Source of the DNA: Falsiroseomonas sp050563545 | Lineage (GTDB): Bacteria; Pseudomonadota; Alphaproteobacteria; Acetobacterales; Acetobacteraceae | Length of the DNA stretch: 64,000 nucleotides | Assembly: GCF_050563545.1 (NCBI RefSeq) | Contig: NZ_JBNXUM010000031.1 | Coordinates: forward strand, 18,071 to 82,070 | Reading direction: 5' to 3' | Shown here: positions 35,116-43,317 of the stretch, one piece after another | How positions within the stretch are numbered: the first letter of the stretch is position 1 | Layout of the letters: every line of letters begins with the position of its first letter | Notes under the pieces: model-generated | The model's input: the letters and a program-made list of their open reading frames with translations, nothing else | Database searches by the model: none | What the model was told of the DNA's origin: nothing | Program-made: the position numbers and the translations under genes

Positions 35116-36225
35116 TCACGCCGCGGCCGCGACAGAGTTGAAGCGGCCGGGATCGAATAGCGGCAGCTCCGGCTCGCCGCCCAGGATCCGGGTGGCCAGC
35201 AGTTCGGAGATGCACGGCCCGATGGTGTAGCCCCCGCGCACGCAGGCCAGCAGCCAGGCGTCCGGCACGCCCGGCATGGCGCCGGCGAGCGGCAGGAAAT
35301 CCGGCACGTGCGCCTCGTAGCCGATCCAGCTGCGGACGATGCGCGAGCCCCTGAGCGCCGGCACCGCGGTTGCCGCCAGGCGCAAATTCATCAGGAAGTT
35401 CTCCGGCACGATTGCGGTCTCGCCGCGTTCCGGGTCGCCGCGGCCCTGCCAGCCGCCGCCGATCAGCATGGTCCCGTTGTCCGACTGCTTGAGCGTCAGC
35501 AGGCCCGTGGCGTGGCCGATGGTCATCGTCGCCAGGCGCCGGATCCGCTCCGTGACCGAGACCATGTTGAAGCGCACCACGATCGGGAGTTCCACCCCGA
35601 GCATCCGCGCCAGGCGCTGCGTCCAGGCGCCCGCGGCGAGTACCAGGCGGCGCCCTTCGAAGCCTGCGCCGGATTCCGCCCGCAGCGCGAAGCCGGCGCC
35701 CGTGCGTTCCAGCGCGGCGACGCCGTCGCCTTCGAGCAGCGTCACGCCGGCCGCGACCAGCGCGGCGCGATAGGCACGGCCCGTCGCGGTGCTGTCGGCG
35801 TAGCCGTCGATCGGGCAGTAGGAGGCGAGCAGGGCGCGCGGCCCGATCGCGGGCTCCATCGCCCGCGCGCGGTCGGCCGGGATGATCTCCAGCGGCACGC
35901 CGGCCGCCTTGCGCTCGGCCATCCGCGCTTCGAGGATCGTGGCCTCGGCGTCGGTGAAGGCCAGCGTCAGGCCGCCTGTCATGTGGTAATTCACGTCCAC
36001 GCCGAGCAGGCGGTGCGCGTCGGCCCAGCGTTCACGCCCGCGCAGCGCATAAGGGACCAGCGACGCCCGCTTGATCTGAAGGGACAGCGTGCCGGCGTTG
36101 ACGCCCGACGCACCAGTGCCGAGCCCCTTGCGGTCCAGCAGCATCACGCGCATGCCCCCGCGCGCGAGGGCGAGCGCTGTGCCCGCGCCCATCACCCCAC
36201 CGCCGACGACAAGCGCGTCGAACAC
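35116..36225 (-). CDS. FAD-dependent oxidoreductase (DAO family), D-hydroxyproline-dehydrogenase-like beta subunit
   Basis: A 369-residue flavoprotein. The GTG at 36225 (GCGGAG 8 bases upstream) starts the dinucleotide fold VVGGGVMGAGTALALARGG. LLIGGGWQGRG-like segment, TQRLARMLGVELPIVVRF and a C-terminal VRGGYTIGPCISELLATRIL are typical of the DadA/SoxB/HcnC/OoxB group. With the two genes at 37154 and 38581 it would make a three-component amino-acid dehydrogenase as in D-hydroxyproline or opine oxidation. Starts 4 bases after the DapA-family stop. Confidence 0.88.
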   Translation of the reverse strand: MFDALVVGGGVMGAGTALALARGGMRVMLLDRKGLGTGASGVNAGTLSLQIKRASLVPYALRGRERWADAHRLLGVDVNYHMTGGLTLAFTDAEATILEARMAERKAAGVPLEIIPADRARAMEPAIGPRALLASYCPIDGYADSTATGRAYRAALVAAGVTLLEGDGVAALERTGAGFALRAESGAGFEGRRLVLAAGAWTQRLARMLGVELPIVVRFNMVSVTERIRRLATMTIGHATGLLTLKQSDNGTMLIGGGWQGRGDPERGETAIVPENFLMNLRLAATAVPALRGSRIVRSWIGYEAHVPDFLPLAGAMPGVPDAWLLACVRGGYTIGPCISELLATRILGGEPELPLFDPGRFNSVAAAA

Positions 36226-36229
36226 GGCG

Positions 36230-37138
36230 CTACTCCGCGGCTTGCGCCTGGTCCAGCAGGCCCGCGCCGACCAGCGCGGCGCGGATCTTCGCCCTCTGCG
36301 CGGCGTCCAGCGACCGGATCGGCGGCCGCGTCGGCCCGCCCGGCCTGCCAAGCATGTCGAGCGCCGCCTTCACGCCGGCGGGGAAGGTGCCGATGCCGAA
36401 GAAGCCCTTCGTCAGCGTGACCATGCGAGTCTGCAGCGCGCGCGCGGCCGGCAGGTCGCCGCCCATCGCCGCCCGGTAGAAATTCGCGGACAGCCGCCCC
36501 ATCACCGGCGTTGTGCTGTCCATGTAGCCCACGGCGCCGCAGGCCAGCGCGCCCAGCCCGAGCAGCGACGCATAGCCCGCGAAGACATTCGCGCGGTCGC
36601 CCACCGCGCGGATGATCTCCTGCAGCAGCAGGAAATCCTTCGATGATTCCTTGAAGGCCACGACCTTCGGATGGTCCGCGAGCCGGTCGCACATCTCCGG
36701 CGTCAGGTTGATCCCGGTGCGGCGCGGGATGTTGTAGATCACCACCGGCAGCGGGGTTTCCTTCAGCACCGCCGCGAAGTGGTCCATCACCTCCTCGAGG
36801 CCGGGCAGGATGTACCAGGGCGGCTGCACCAGCGCGAAGTCGCAGCCCGCCTCCGCGGCGTCGCGCGTCTTCTTCACGGATTCCGCTGCGAGCATGTGCC
36901 CGCAGCCCGCGACGACCGGCACGCGACCGCGCGCGGTCTCCACGGCGGTGCGGTAGACTGCGCGCCGTTCCTCGTCGGTCAGCGCCCAGCTCTCGCCGGT
37001 GCAGCCATTGACGAGGATCCCGTCCACGCCGTCGCCGATCACCGCCTCGATCAGCCGGGTGAAGGCCGGGAGGTCCAGCGACAGGTCCTCGCGGAACGGC
37101 GTGGTGATGGCGGGGACGACGCCCGTGATCCGGGACAT
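36230..37138 (-). CDS. DapA-family enzyme, second copy, possible pyrroline-hydroxycarboxylate deaminase
   Basis: A 302-residue barrel enzyme with Lys163 (AFKESSKD), Tyr135 (VIYNIPRRTGINL) and GCTGES (45-50). It lies inside the three-subunit dehydrogenase cluster. In hydroxyproline catabolism, a DapA-family deaminase converts pyrroline-4-hydroxy-2-carboxylate, the dehydrogenase product, to 2-oxoglutarate semialdehyde; that pairing makes this the leading idea. No hydroxyproline epimerase or semialdehyde dehydrogenase is in the window, so other substrates remain possible. Confidence 0.85.
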   Translation of the reverse strand: MSRITGVVPAITTPFREDLSLDLPAFTRLIEAVIGDGVDGILVNGCTGESWALTDEERRAVYRTAVETARGRVPVVAGCGHMLAAESVKKTRDAAEAGCDFALVQPPWYILPGLEEVMDHFAAVLKETPLPVVIYNIPRRTGINLTPEMCDRLADHPKVVAFKESSKDFLLLQEIIRAVGDRANVFAGYASLLGLGALACGAVGYMDSTTPVMGRLSANFYRAAMGGDLPAARALQTRMVTLTKGFFGIGTFPAGVKAALDMLGRPGGPTRPPIRSLDAAQRAKIRAALVGAGLLDQAQAAE

Positions 37139-37153
37139 GGCAGCGTTCCTCCT

Positions 37154-38584
37154 TCAGCTCGGGGCGGGCGCGGGAAGATCCAACGCGTCGTAGTCGAAAT
37201 CGCCGATCAGCAGGTCGTAGGGCAGGGGCCGCAGGGGCGGACGACCAGTGAGCTGGCCCGCCGCCTCGCGCCCGGTGCCGCGCATCGCGACGAGTTCGCC
37301 GAGTGTCTCGCCGCACAGCCGGCCCTGGCAAGGGCCCATGCCGCAGCGCGTCCAGGACTTGGCCTGGTTGACGTCGCGGGCGCCGGCGTCGAGCGCCTGT
37401 TCGATCGTCGCGCGCGTGATGTCCTCGCACCGGCAGACCACCGTCTCCGGCGGGATCGCGGCATAGGCGCCGGAGCGCGGCCGCATCAGCGTCGAGATCG
37501 CCGCGCCGAAGCGCTCAGCGCGCCGGCGCGCGGCACGCGGCGCGGTCGCGGCGGCGGCATGGGCGGCGTCGCCCAGCCTTCCCGCATCCCGCGCGGAGGC
37601 CAGCCCGGCAAGCCGGCCACGCTCCTCCGCCGCGGCGGCGCCGCCGATGCCCGCGGCGTCGCCCGCGAGGTAGAGGCCGGGAAGGTTCGCCCGGAGATCC
37701 TCGTCGGTCGCCGCGATCCAGCCGCCCGCCTCGACGCGGAAGACATGCCGGGCCTGCAGCAGCCGCGTGACGGCGGTATCCGGCACCAGCCCATGCCCGA
37801 AAGCGCAGGCATCGGCCGCGATCCGCCGTCGAACCCCGGCGAGCGGGCGCCAGGTCGCGGCGTCCACCGGGGCGACCTCGACCTCCTGCAACTCGTCGGT
37901 GCCGTGCAGCGCGACGACGGCATGGCCGTGCAGGACTGGTACGCGCGATGCTGCGAGCCTCGCGCGCCAGGCGACGCCGCGCGCCAGCAGGTCTGGCCGC
38001 GAGGCCAGCGCGCCGAGGTGCGCGAGCCAGTCGCCCTGGCGCGCCAGGTCCACCACCGCCGCGACCTCGCCGCCCGCCTTCAGGATCCCCGCCGCAACGG
38101 CGAACAGCAGGGGCCCGACGCCCGCCACGACCGTGCTCCGCCCCGGCAGCACGGCCTCGGCTTTCAGCATCACCGTCGCGGCGGCGAGTCCGACGACGCC
38201 GGGCAGCGTCCAGCCCGGCGCAGGGATCACGCGCTCATGTGCGCCCGTCGCCAGGATCAGGCGCGGCGCCTCATGCACCTCCGGCCCGTCTGGGCCGACG
38301 GCGTGCACGCGGTAGCCGGGCTCGACGAACCAGGCGCAGCGCGACGGCAGGTGACGCGCGCCGCTGGCGGCCAGTTCGGCGCGGAGCGCATCGCCGCGCG
38401 CCTGCTCCACCGAGGGAGGCATGGTGAATACCGGGGCGCGATAGACCTGGCCGCCGGGTTTCGCCTGCTCGTCGAGCAGCGCGACCGCCAGGCCGCAGCG
38501 CGCGGCCTGCGTCGCCGCCGCCGTCCCGGCGGGGCCGGCGCCGAGCACGATGACGTCATGCCCGTGGCTCGCCGTCGCGTTCAT
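37154..38584 (-). CDS. FAD/NAD(P)-dependent oxidoreductase with BFD-type [2Fe-2S] domain, alpha subunit
   Basis: A 476-residue flavoprotein, numbered from the ATG at 38584. FAD motif VLGAGPAG (13-20), second nucleotide motif around VVAGVGPLLFAVAAG (152-166) and LYLAGDAAGIGG (305-314). The C-terminal BFD-like iron-sulfur domain has Cys384, Cys386 (CRCEDITR), Cys414 and Cys419 (CGMGPCQGRLC). Matches OoxA/HcnB-type subunits of opine, glycine or D-hydroxyproline dehydrogenases, which pass electrons to the respiratory chain. Overlaps the [2Fe-2S] gene by 4 bases. Confidence 0.92.
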   Translation of the reverse strand: MNATASHGHDVIVLGAGPAGTAAATQAARCGLAVALLDEQAKPGGQVYRAPVFTMPPSVEQARGDALRAELAASGARHLPSRCAWFVEPGYRVHAVGPDGPEVHEAPRLILATGAHERVIPAPGWTLPGVVGLAAATVMLKAEAVLPGRSTVVAGVGPLLFAVAAGILKAGGEVAAVVDLARQGDWLAHLGALASRPDLLARGVAWRARLAASRVPVLHGHAVVALHGTDELQEVEVAPVDAATWRPLAGVRRRIAADACAFGHGLVPDTAVTRLLQARHVFRVEAGGWIAATDEDLRANLPGLYLAGDAAGIGGAAAAEERGRLAGLASARDAGRLGDAAHAAAATAPRAARRRAERFGAAISTLMRPRSGAYAAIPPETVVCRCEDITRATIEQALDAGARDVNQAKSWTRCGMGPCQGRLCGETLGELVAMRGTGREAAGQLTGRPPLRPLPYDLLIGDFDYDALDLPAPAPS

Positions 38585-38865
38585 CCCTGGCGCAGCCGCA
38601 CGACGAGGCCCTCGGCCACGCGCGCCTGGCAGGACGGCACGGTGGCACCGTCGACCTCCACGACGCATTCCTGGCAGATGCCCATGCCGCAGAACATCCC
38701 GCGCGGGCCGCCGCCGGGGCTGCTGCGCAGGCGCCTGATGCCGTCGGCCCAGAGCGCCGTCGCGACGCTCTCGCCCGCGAAGGCCTCGACCGCGCGCCCG
38801 TCCACCGTGATTGTCACCGCCTTGCCGCGCGCGGCACCGGCGATGCGGAGAGAGTCAGTGGGCAT
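38581..38865 (-). CDS. [2Fe-2S] ferredoxin-like gamma subunit
   Basis: A 94-residue plant-type [2Fe-2S] protein; Cys59, Cys64, Cys67 and Cys79 (CGMGICQEC, then PSCQA) bind the cluster. It corresponds to the small subunit of OoxABC/HcnABC or three-component D-hydroxyproline dehydrogenase. First gene of the minus-strand run that continues to 23022, divergent from the aminotransferase gene. Confidence 0.92.
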   Translation of the reverse strand: MPTDSLRIAGAARGKAVTITVDGRAVEAFAGESVATALWADGIRRLRSSPGGGPRGMFCGMGICQECVVEVDGATVPSCQARVAEGLVVRLRQG

Positions 38866-38912
38866 GATCGCAGTCCGGCATCGCTGCTCGCGTCACCTTG
38901 GCATCGCCCCTC

Positions 38913-38924
38913 GAACCGTGGTTC
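38913..38924. promoter_or_regulatory. inverted repeat in the divergent promoter
   Basis: GAACC-GT-GGTTC lies in the 96-base gap between the divergent [2Fe-2S] subunit and aminotransferase genes, where both promoters must lie. It is a candidate operator that could control both directions; no regulator gene is adjacent. Confidence 0.3.
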
Positions 38925-38961
38925 CCATAACAACGCCAACACGGCGGCAGGACAAGACAGC

Positions 38962-40326
38962 ATGACCTTCGACGCTCGGCGGGCTTCCGCGGTGCTGCAT
39001 CGCGATCTCCGGCACACGCCGCCTGTCGCGGTGGCCGGCGAGGGCAACTGGATCATCGACGCAGAGGGCAGGCGCTACCTCGATGCCAGCGGCGGCGCGG
39101 CGGTGTCCTGCCTCGGCCACAACCATCCTCGCATCGTCGCGGCGGTGCGCGAGCAGCTCGGCCGGCTCGAATACATCCACACCTCCTTCTTCACCAACGA
39201 GCCGAGCGAGGCGCTGGCGCAGGCGCTGGTGGACCGCGCGCCGGCGGGCTTCGGCCAGGGCCGCGTCGCCTTTCTCGGCAGCGGGTCGGAGGCGATCGAG
39301 GCCGCGCTGAAGCTCGCCCGCCAGTATTTCGTCGAGCGCGGCGAGCCGCAGCGCGGCCGCTTCATCTCGCGTCGCGGCAGCTACCACGGCAACACGCTCG
39401 GCGCGCTCGCGGTCGGGGGGCATGCCGGGCGACGGAAACTCTACGCCCCGATCCTGATCGAGACCTCGCAGATCGCGCCCTGCTACGCCTACCGCGGCCA
39501 GCGCGAGGACGAGACGCTGGAGCAATACGGCCTGCGCGTCGCCGACGAACTCGACGCGGAGATCCGCCGGCTCGGCCCGGAGACGGTCGCCGCCTTCCTC
39601 GTCGAACCCATCGGCGGCGCGACGCTCGGCAGCGTGGTGCCGGTGCCGGGCTACCTCGCGCGCATCCGCGAGATCTGCGACCGTCACGGCGTGCTGCTGA
39701 TCGCCGACGAGGTGATGTGCGGCATGGGGCGCTGCGGCGAGTGGTTCGTCTCCGGGCAGGAAGGCATCGCGCCCGACATGATCACCGTCGCCAAGGGCCT
39801 CGGCGCCGGCTTCCAGCCGATCGCGGCGATGATGGCGAGCGAGCGGGTGGTGCGCGCAATCGAGCAGGGCTCCGGCCTGCTGGCCCATGGCCATACCTAT
39901 ATGAGCCATGCCGTGGCCTGCGCGGCCTCGCTCGAGGTGATCCGCATTATCGAGGACGAAAGCCTGCTCGAGGCCGTGCGCGACCGCGGCGCCCTGCTGT
40001 CGCGCCGCCTGCACGAGGCATTCGGTCAGCATTCACATGTCGGCGAGATCCGCGGCCGCGGCCTGTTGCAGAGCCTGGAACTCGTTGCCGACCGCGAGAG
40101 CAAGCGGCCCTTCGACGCGCGGTTGCGACTGGCCGCGCGCATCAAGGCGACGGCGCAGGAGAGCGGCCTGATCTGCTATCCCTCCTCCGGCACGGCGGAT
40201 GGCACCAATGGCGACCACGTCCTGCTGGCGCCGCCTTTCACCGTGACCGAGGCGGAGGTGGAGGCCATTGTCGCGATGCTCGGGCGTGCCATGGAGCGCA
40301 GCCTGCGCGCCGCCATGCAGGGCTGA
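38962..40326 (+). CDS. class III (omega) aminotransferase, PLP-dependent
   Basis: A 454-residue aminotransferase. SGSEA (107-111), YHGNTLGAL (141-149), Asp249 (IADEVMCG) and the PLP-binding Lys278 (VAKGLGAGFQP) are present. The group acts on omega-amino groups such as diaminobutyrate, beta-alanine, putrescine or taurine, usually with pyruvate. It converges on the four deacylase genes with 24 bases between, so it may consume the amine they release (inference). Divergent from the dehydrogenase cluster. Confidence 0.92.
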   Translation: MTFDARRASAVLHRDLRHTPPVAVAGEGNWIIDAEGRRYLDASGGAAVSCLGHNHPRIVAAVREQLGRLEYIHTSFFTNEPSEALAQALVDRAPAGFGQGRVAFLGSGSEAIEAALKLARQYFVERGEPQRGRFISRRGSYHGNTLGALAVGGHAGRRKLYAPILIETSQIAPCYAYRGQREDETLEQYGLRVADELDAEIRRLGPETVAAFLVEPIGGATLGSVVPVPGYLARIREICDRHGVLLIADEVMCGMGRCGEWFVSGQEGIAPDMITVAKGLGAGFQPIAAMMASERVVRAIEQGSGLLAHGHTYMSHAVACAASLEVIRIIEDESLLEAVRDRGALLSRRLHEAFGQHSHVGEIRGRGLLQSLELVADRESKRPFDARLRLAARIKATAQESGLICYPSSGTADGTNGDHVLLAPPFTVTEAEVEAIVAMLGRAMERSLRAAMQG

Positions 40327-40342
40327 AGCCCGCCAGCGGGCT
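40327..40342. terminator. hairpin between convergent aminotransferase and deacylase genes
   Basis: AGCCCGC-CA-GCGGGCT begins just after the aminotransferase stop and ends 8 bases before the stop codon of the convergent deacylase gene. A 6-bp stem with a 4-base loop is the realistic fold. No strong T-run on either strand. Confidence 0.4.
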
Positions 40343-40350
40343 GCCTCGAT

Positions 40351-41328
40351 TCAAGGCGTGAACTCGTTGCACTCCGCCACCATCTCGCCGGAGGTCACTG
40401 CCGACCAGGTCTTGCGGATCGCGGCGACGTAGGCCGGGCCGACGGGCGACCGGATCACTTCGACCTCCCGTCCGTCCAGCGCCACGACGCGGCCGATCGG
40501 CTGGTCCTTCGCCACGATCGCGCCCGGGCCGATGAAGGCCTCGAACAGCCCGCCGCGCGTGTTGTTGACCAGCGTGCAGCGGTCCACCACGGCGCGGGCG
40601 CGCCGCACCGGCCGGCCGGGCAGGATGCCGATCGCGGCGGCGATGCTGCGGATGGACCGCGCAAAGAGATCGGCATGCTCGTCGCTGACCTGCGCGGCGC
40701 CGCCGCATTCGACGATCACCATCGGCACGCCGCGCCGAGTGGCCTGCGCCATCATGGAGTTCTGCAGCCAGATGTCCGTCGCCGCCCAGACGGTCGCGAC
40801 GTCGGCCGCCCCGGCCAGCGCGAAGGCGCGCTTCGCGGCGTCCGACCCGTCGGCCCAGCAGAGCGAGTAGTGCGGCACATGCGACCGGTCGCCGCCGGAA
40901 TGCAGGTCCAGGATGGCGTCGGATACGCTGCACGCAGCCTTGATCAGGCGATGCGCGACCTGGCGGGTATGCGGCCCGTCCTCGGCGCCGGGAAAGACGC
41001 GGTTCAGGTTCTCGCCGTCGAAAGGCGTGTTGCGCTGCTGAGCGAGGAAGGCGAGCGGATTGGCCGTGAGGACCCCGATGATCGTCCCGCGCATGCTGCC
41101 GAGATCCAGCGCTTCGATGAACCGGTGCAGTCCGACGATGCCGCCGACCTCCGCGCCGTGCACGCAGCACTGGATCCAGAGCGTCGGCCCGTCCTGCGCG
41201 CCGCCGAGGACGATCACGGGCGAGCCGATCGGCATGCCATCGGGCCCGTAGCCCAGCGTCAGTTGGCCATCCGTCCGCGCGCCGGCGCGGCGCTCCAGCC
41301 CCAGCGCGGCGATCGCGGCGTCACGCAT
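40351..41328 (-). CDS. AstE/AspA-family zinc deacylase 1
   Basis: A 325-residue M14-like metallohydrolase of the succinylglutamate desuccinylase/aspartoacylase family. Zinc ligands His57 and Glu60 (CVHGAEVGG) and His143 (LDLHSGG); the catalytic Glu207 lies in VIVECGG. NLNRVFPG (107-114) is the substrate loop. Known relatives remove acyl groups from N-acetyl-aspartate, N2-succinylglutamate or N-acetyl-diaminobutyrate (DoeB). Most similar in the array to copy 2. Last gene of the operon; its start overlaps copy 2 by 8 bases. Confidence 0.88.
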   Translation of the reverse strand: MRDAAIAALGLERRAGARTDGQLTLGYGPDGMPIGSPVIVLGGAQDGPTLWIQCCVHGAEVGGIVGLHRFIEALDLGSMRGTIIGVLTANPLAFLAQQRNTPFDGENLNRVFPGAEDGPHTRQVAHRLIKAACSVSDAILDLHSGGDRSHVPHYSLCWADGSDAAKRAFALAGAADVATVWAATDIWLQNSMMAQATRRGVPMVIVECGGAAQVSDEHADLFARSIRSIAAAIGILPGRPVRRARAVVDRCTLVNNTRGGLFEAFIGPGAIVAKDQPIGRVVALDGREVEVIRSPVGPAYVAAIRKTWSAVTSGEMVAECNEFTP

Positions 41329-42319
41329 CGGACCCCTCCCAGCCCAGCTCGTCGTTGAGCTCGCCGATCAGCGCGCCGGAATGGACGGGCAAGTAGGGCC
41401 GCCCGATCGCGGCGACGAAGGCCGGCTTCTTCGCGCGGATCACCTCGCGCTCGTCGCCGAACGCGTCGATGATCCGGCCGAAGACCGCGCCCTCTGCGAG
41501 CGAGGCGCCCACAGCGCATCCCGGCACGAAGAAGCCGCCCTGGCGCGAGAAGACCAGGTCGCAGGATCCGATGCGGCGGATGCGCTTCGCGCGCGGCGCC
41601 GCGCCGGGCAGGATAGACAGCGCGCGGGCCGCCCCCTCGATCGAGGTCGCGAAGGCCTCCACGTGCTCCTCCGGCATCGCGCCGCCGCCGCCGCATTCCA
41701 CGATCACGGCCGGCATGCCGCGCGTCGTGAGCTGCACCATCATCGCGCCCGACAGCCAGGCGTCGGTGGCTTCCCACACCGTGTCCGCGCCGATCGCTCG
41801 TGCCAGGTCGCCGGCGCACCGCGACGCGTCGGATCCGTCGGCCCAGTACAGCGCGTAGAACGGCACCACGCATTCGACGCCGCCGGAGTGGAAATCCAGC
41901 ACCGCAGCCGCGACGGACTCCGCCGCCGTCAGCAGGTGATGCGCCATCTGCCGCGTGACCGCGCCGGCGGGCGCGCCGGGGAAGACGCGGTTCATGTTCT
42001 CACCGTCCTGCGGCGTATTGCGGAGTTGCGCTCGGAAGGCCAGCGGGTTCGCCGCCAGCACCCCGACCACCGCGCCCGACATGCGCGCCAGGTCCATCCG
42101 CCGCAGCGCCCGCGCGATGCCCAGCGTGCCGCCGGTCTCGCCGCCATGGATCGCCGCCTGCACCCACAGCACCGGCCCGGGCCGCGCGCCGGTCGCGACC
42201 ATGACCGGCGAGGCGATCGGGCCGGCGATGTGATCGCCGAGCCGAAGCTCGCCGCGCGTCACCTCGCCCGGCACAAAGCGCGCGGTGCCGACGCCCTCGG
42301 CGCGGAAGCCGGCGACCAT
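41321..42319 (-). CDS. AstE/AspA-family zinc deacylase 2
   Basis: A 332-residue paralogue. His58 and Glu61 (AIHGGETGG), His144 (LDFHSGG) and a catalytic Glu in VIVECGGGG are conserved. GENMNRVFPGAPAG is nearly the same as in copy 1, so the two arose by duplication, and both have a C-terminal beta domain ending with LPVHSGALIGEL-like sequence. ATG at 42319 is 2 bases after the copy 3 stop; the longer upstream frame is antisense of copy 3. Confidence 0.88.
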   Translation of the reverse strand: MVAGFRAEGVGTARFVPGEVTRGELRLGDHIAGPIASPVMVATGARPGPVLWVQAAIHGGETGGTLGIARALRRMDLARMSGAVVGVLAANPLAFRAQLRNTPQDGENMNRVFPGAPAGAVTRQMAHHLLTAAESVAAAVLDFHSGGVECVVPFYALYWADGSDASRCAGDLARAIGADTVWEATDAWLSGAMMVQLTTRGMPAVIVECGGGGAMPEEHVEAFATSIEGAARALSILPGAAPRAKRIRRIGSCDLVFSRQGGFFVPGCAVGASLAEGAVFGRIIDAFGDEREVIRAKKPAFVAAIGRPYLPVHSGALIGELNDELGWEGSDA

Positions 42320-42321
42320 CC

Positions 42322-43305
42322 TCAGACCTCCCTGGGGTCGAGGCCGATATGCACCAGCGTGTCGCCGGAGGAGACGACCGGCCCACCATTGACGGACAGC
42401 ACGATCCCGGGATGCGGCGCGGTCGCCTGGCCGTCGATGTTGCCATAAGCGTCGTAATAGGTGCCGATGACCTGGCCCTTCTCCAGCCGATCGCCGCAGG
42501 CGACGCTGCGCTGGAACAGCCCGCCGCGCTGGAAGGTCACCCAGGCGAACGTGGAGAAGTAGTAGAGCTTGCCGTGGTCCTTCACGGTCCCGTCCAGCAT
42601 GCCCAGCGCGCGCATCGCGTTGCGCGTGCGCTCCGCCGCGTCGGTCACGGCGTCGTCGGTGAAACCGCGCAGCTTGCCCCCGCATTCCGCGATGTAGGAG
42701 GCGATGCCGTCGCGCGCCGCCACCATCATCGCGGAGCCCGCAAGCAGCGTCGTCGGCGTCGGCAGCGTGGCGCGATAGCCGAAGGCGCGCGCGACGCGCT
42801 CAGACAGCGCCTCGACCTCGCCGCCGACCTTCGGGAACAGCGCCCAGCGCACATCGGGCGTGGAGGCCGTGTGGAAGTCGATCAGGACGTTGGCGTAGCG
42901 CTTCAGCGGTTCGTAGATGCGGTGCGCCATCTGCTGGGTGAAGCTGCCATTCGGGTCGCCCGGGAACTGCCGGTTCAGGTCGCCGCCGTGATAGATCTCA
43001 TAGGGGCTCATCCGCTGGCGCGCCTGCGACGCCGAGATGTTCAGCATGGGCAGGGCGACGACCGTGCCCTTCAGCGTCTTCGGGTCGAGCGAGCGCAGCA
43101 CCTCGTGAATGATGTAGGTGCCGCAGAATTCCTGGCCGTGCACGCAGCCATGCAGCCACAGGACGGGGCCGTCCGTCTCGCCCTGGACGATGACGACGGG
43201 TGCGTTGAGCGGCGACCCGTCCGGCGCGTCGGCGATGTGCAAGAAGCCCTTCGCGACGCCGGGGGCGGCGGAGCGGGCGGTGCCGACAATGATCTCGCGA
43301 GCCAT
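42322..43305 (-). CDS. AstE/AspA-family zinc deacylase 3
   Basis: A 327-residue paralogue with His56 and Glu59 (CVHGQEFCG), His145 (IDFHTAS) and an ECGG catalytic segment. CGTYIIHEVLRSLDP and LPMLNIS are shared with copy 4, not with copies 1 and 2. The loop GGDLNRQFPG corresponds to the substrate-binding Asn-Arg. Similar to predicted deacylases linked to ABC transporters. Confidence 0.88.
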   Translation of the reverse strand: MAREIIVGTARSAAPGVAKGFLHIADAPDGSPLNAPVVIVQGETDGPVLWLHGCVHGQEFCGTYIIHEVLRSLDPKTLKGTVVALPMLNISASQARQRMSPYEIYHGGDLNRQFPGDPNGSFTQQMAHRIYEPLKRYANVLIDFHTASTPDVRWALFPKVGGEVEALSERVARAFGYRATLPTPTTLLAGSAMMVAARDGIASYIAECGGKLRGFTDDAVTDAAERTRNAMRALGMLDGTVKDHGKLYYFSTFAWVTFQRGGLFQRSVACGDRLEKGQVIGTYYDAYGNIDGQATAPHPGIVLSVNGGPVVSSGDTLVHIGLDPREV

Positions 43306-43317
43306 GGCGTGCCTCCC

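Noticed and set aside
33164..37138. Biosynthetic dapA for lysine
   Set aside because: Two divergent copies lie in catabolic clusters with receptors, CoA-transferase and flavin dehydrogenase; no lysine-pathway genes nearby.
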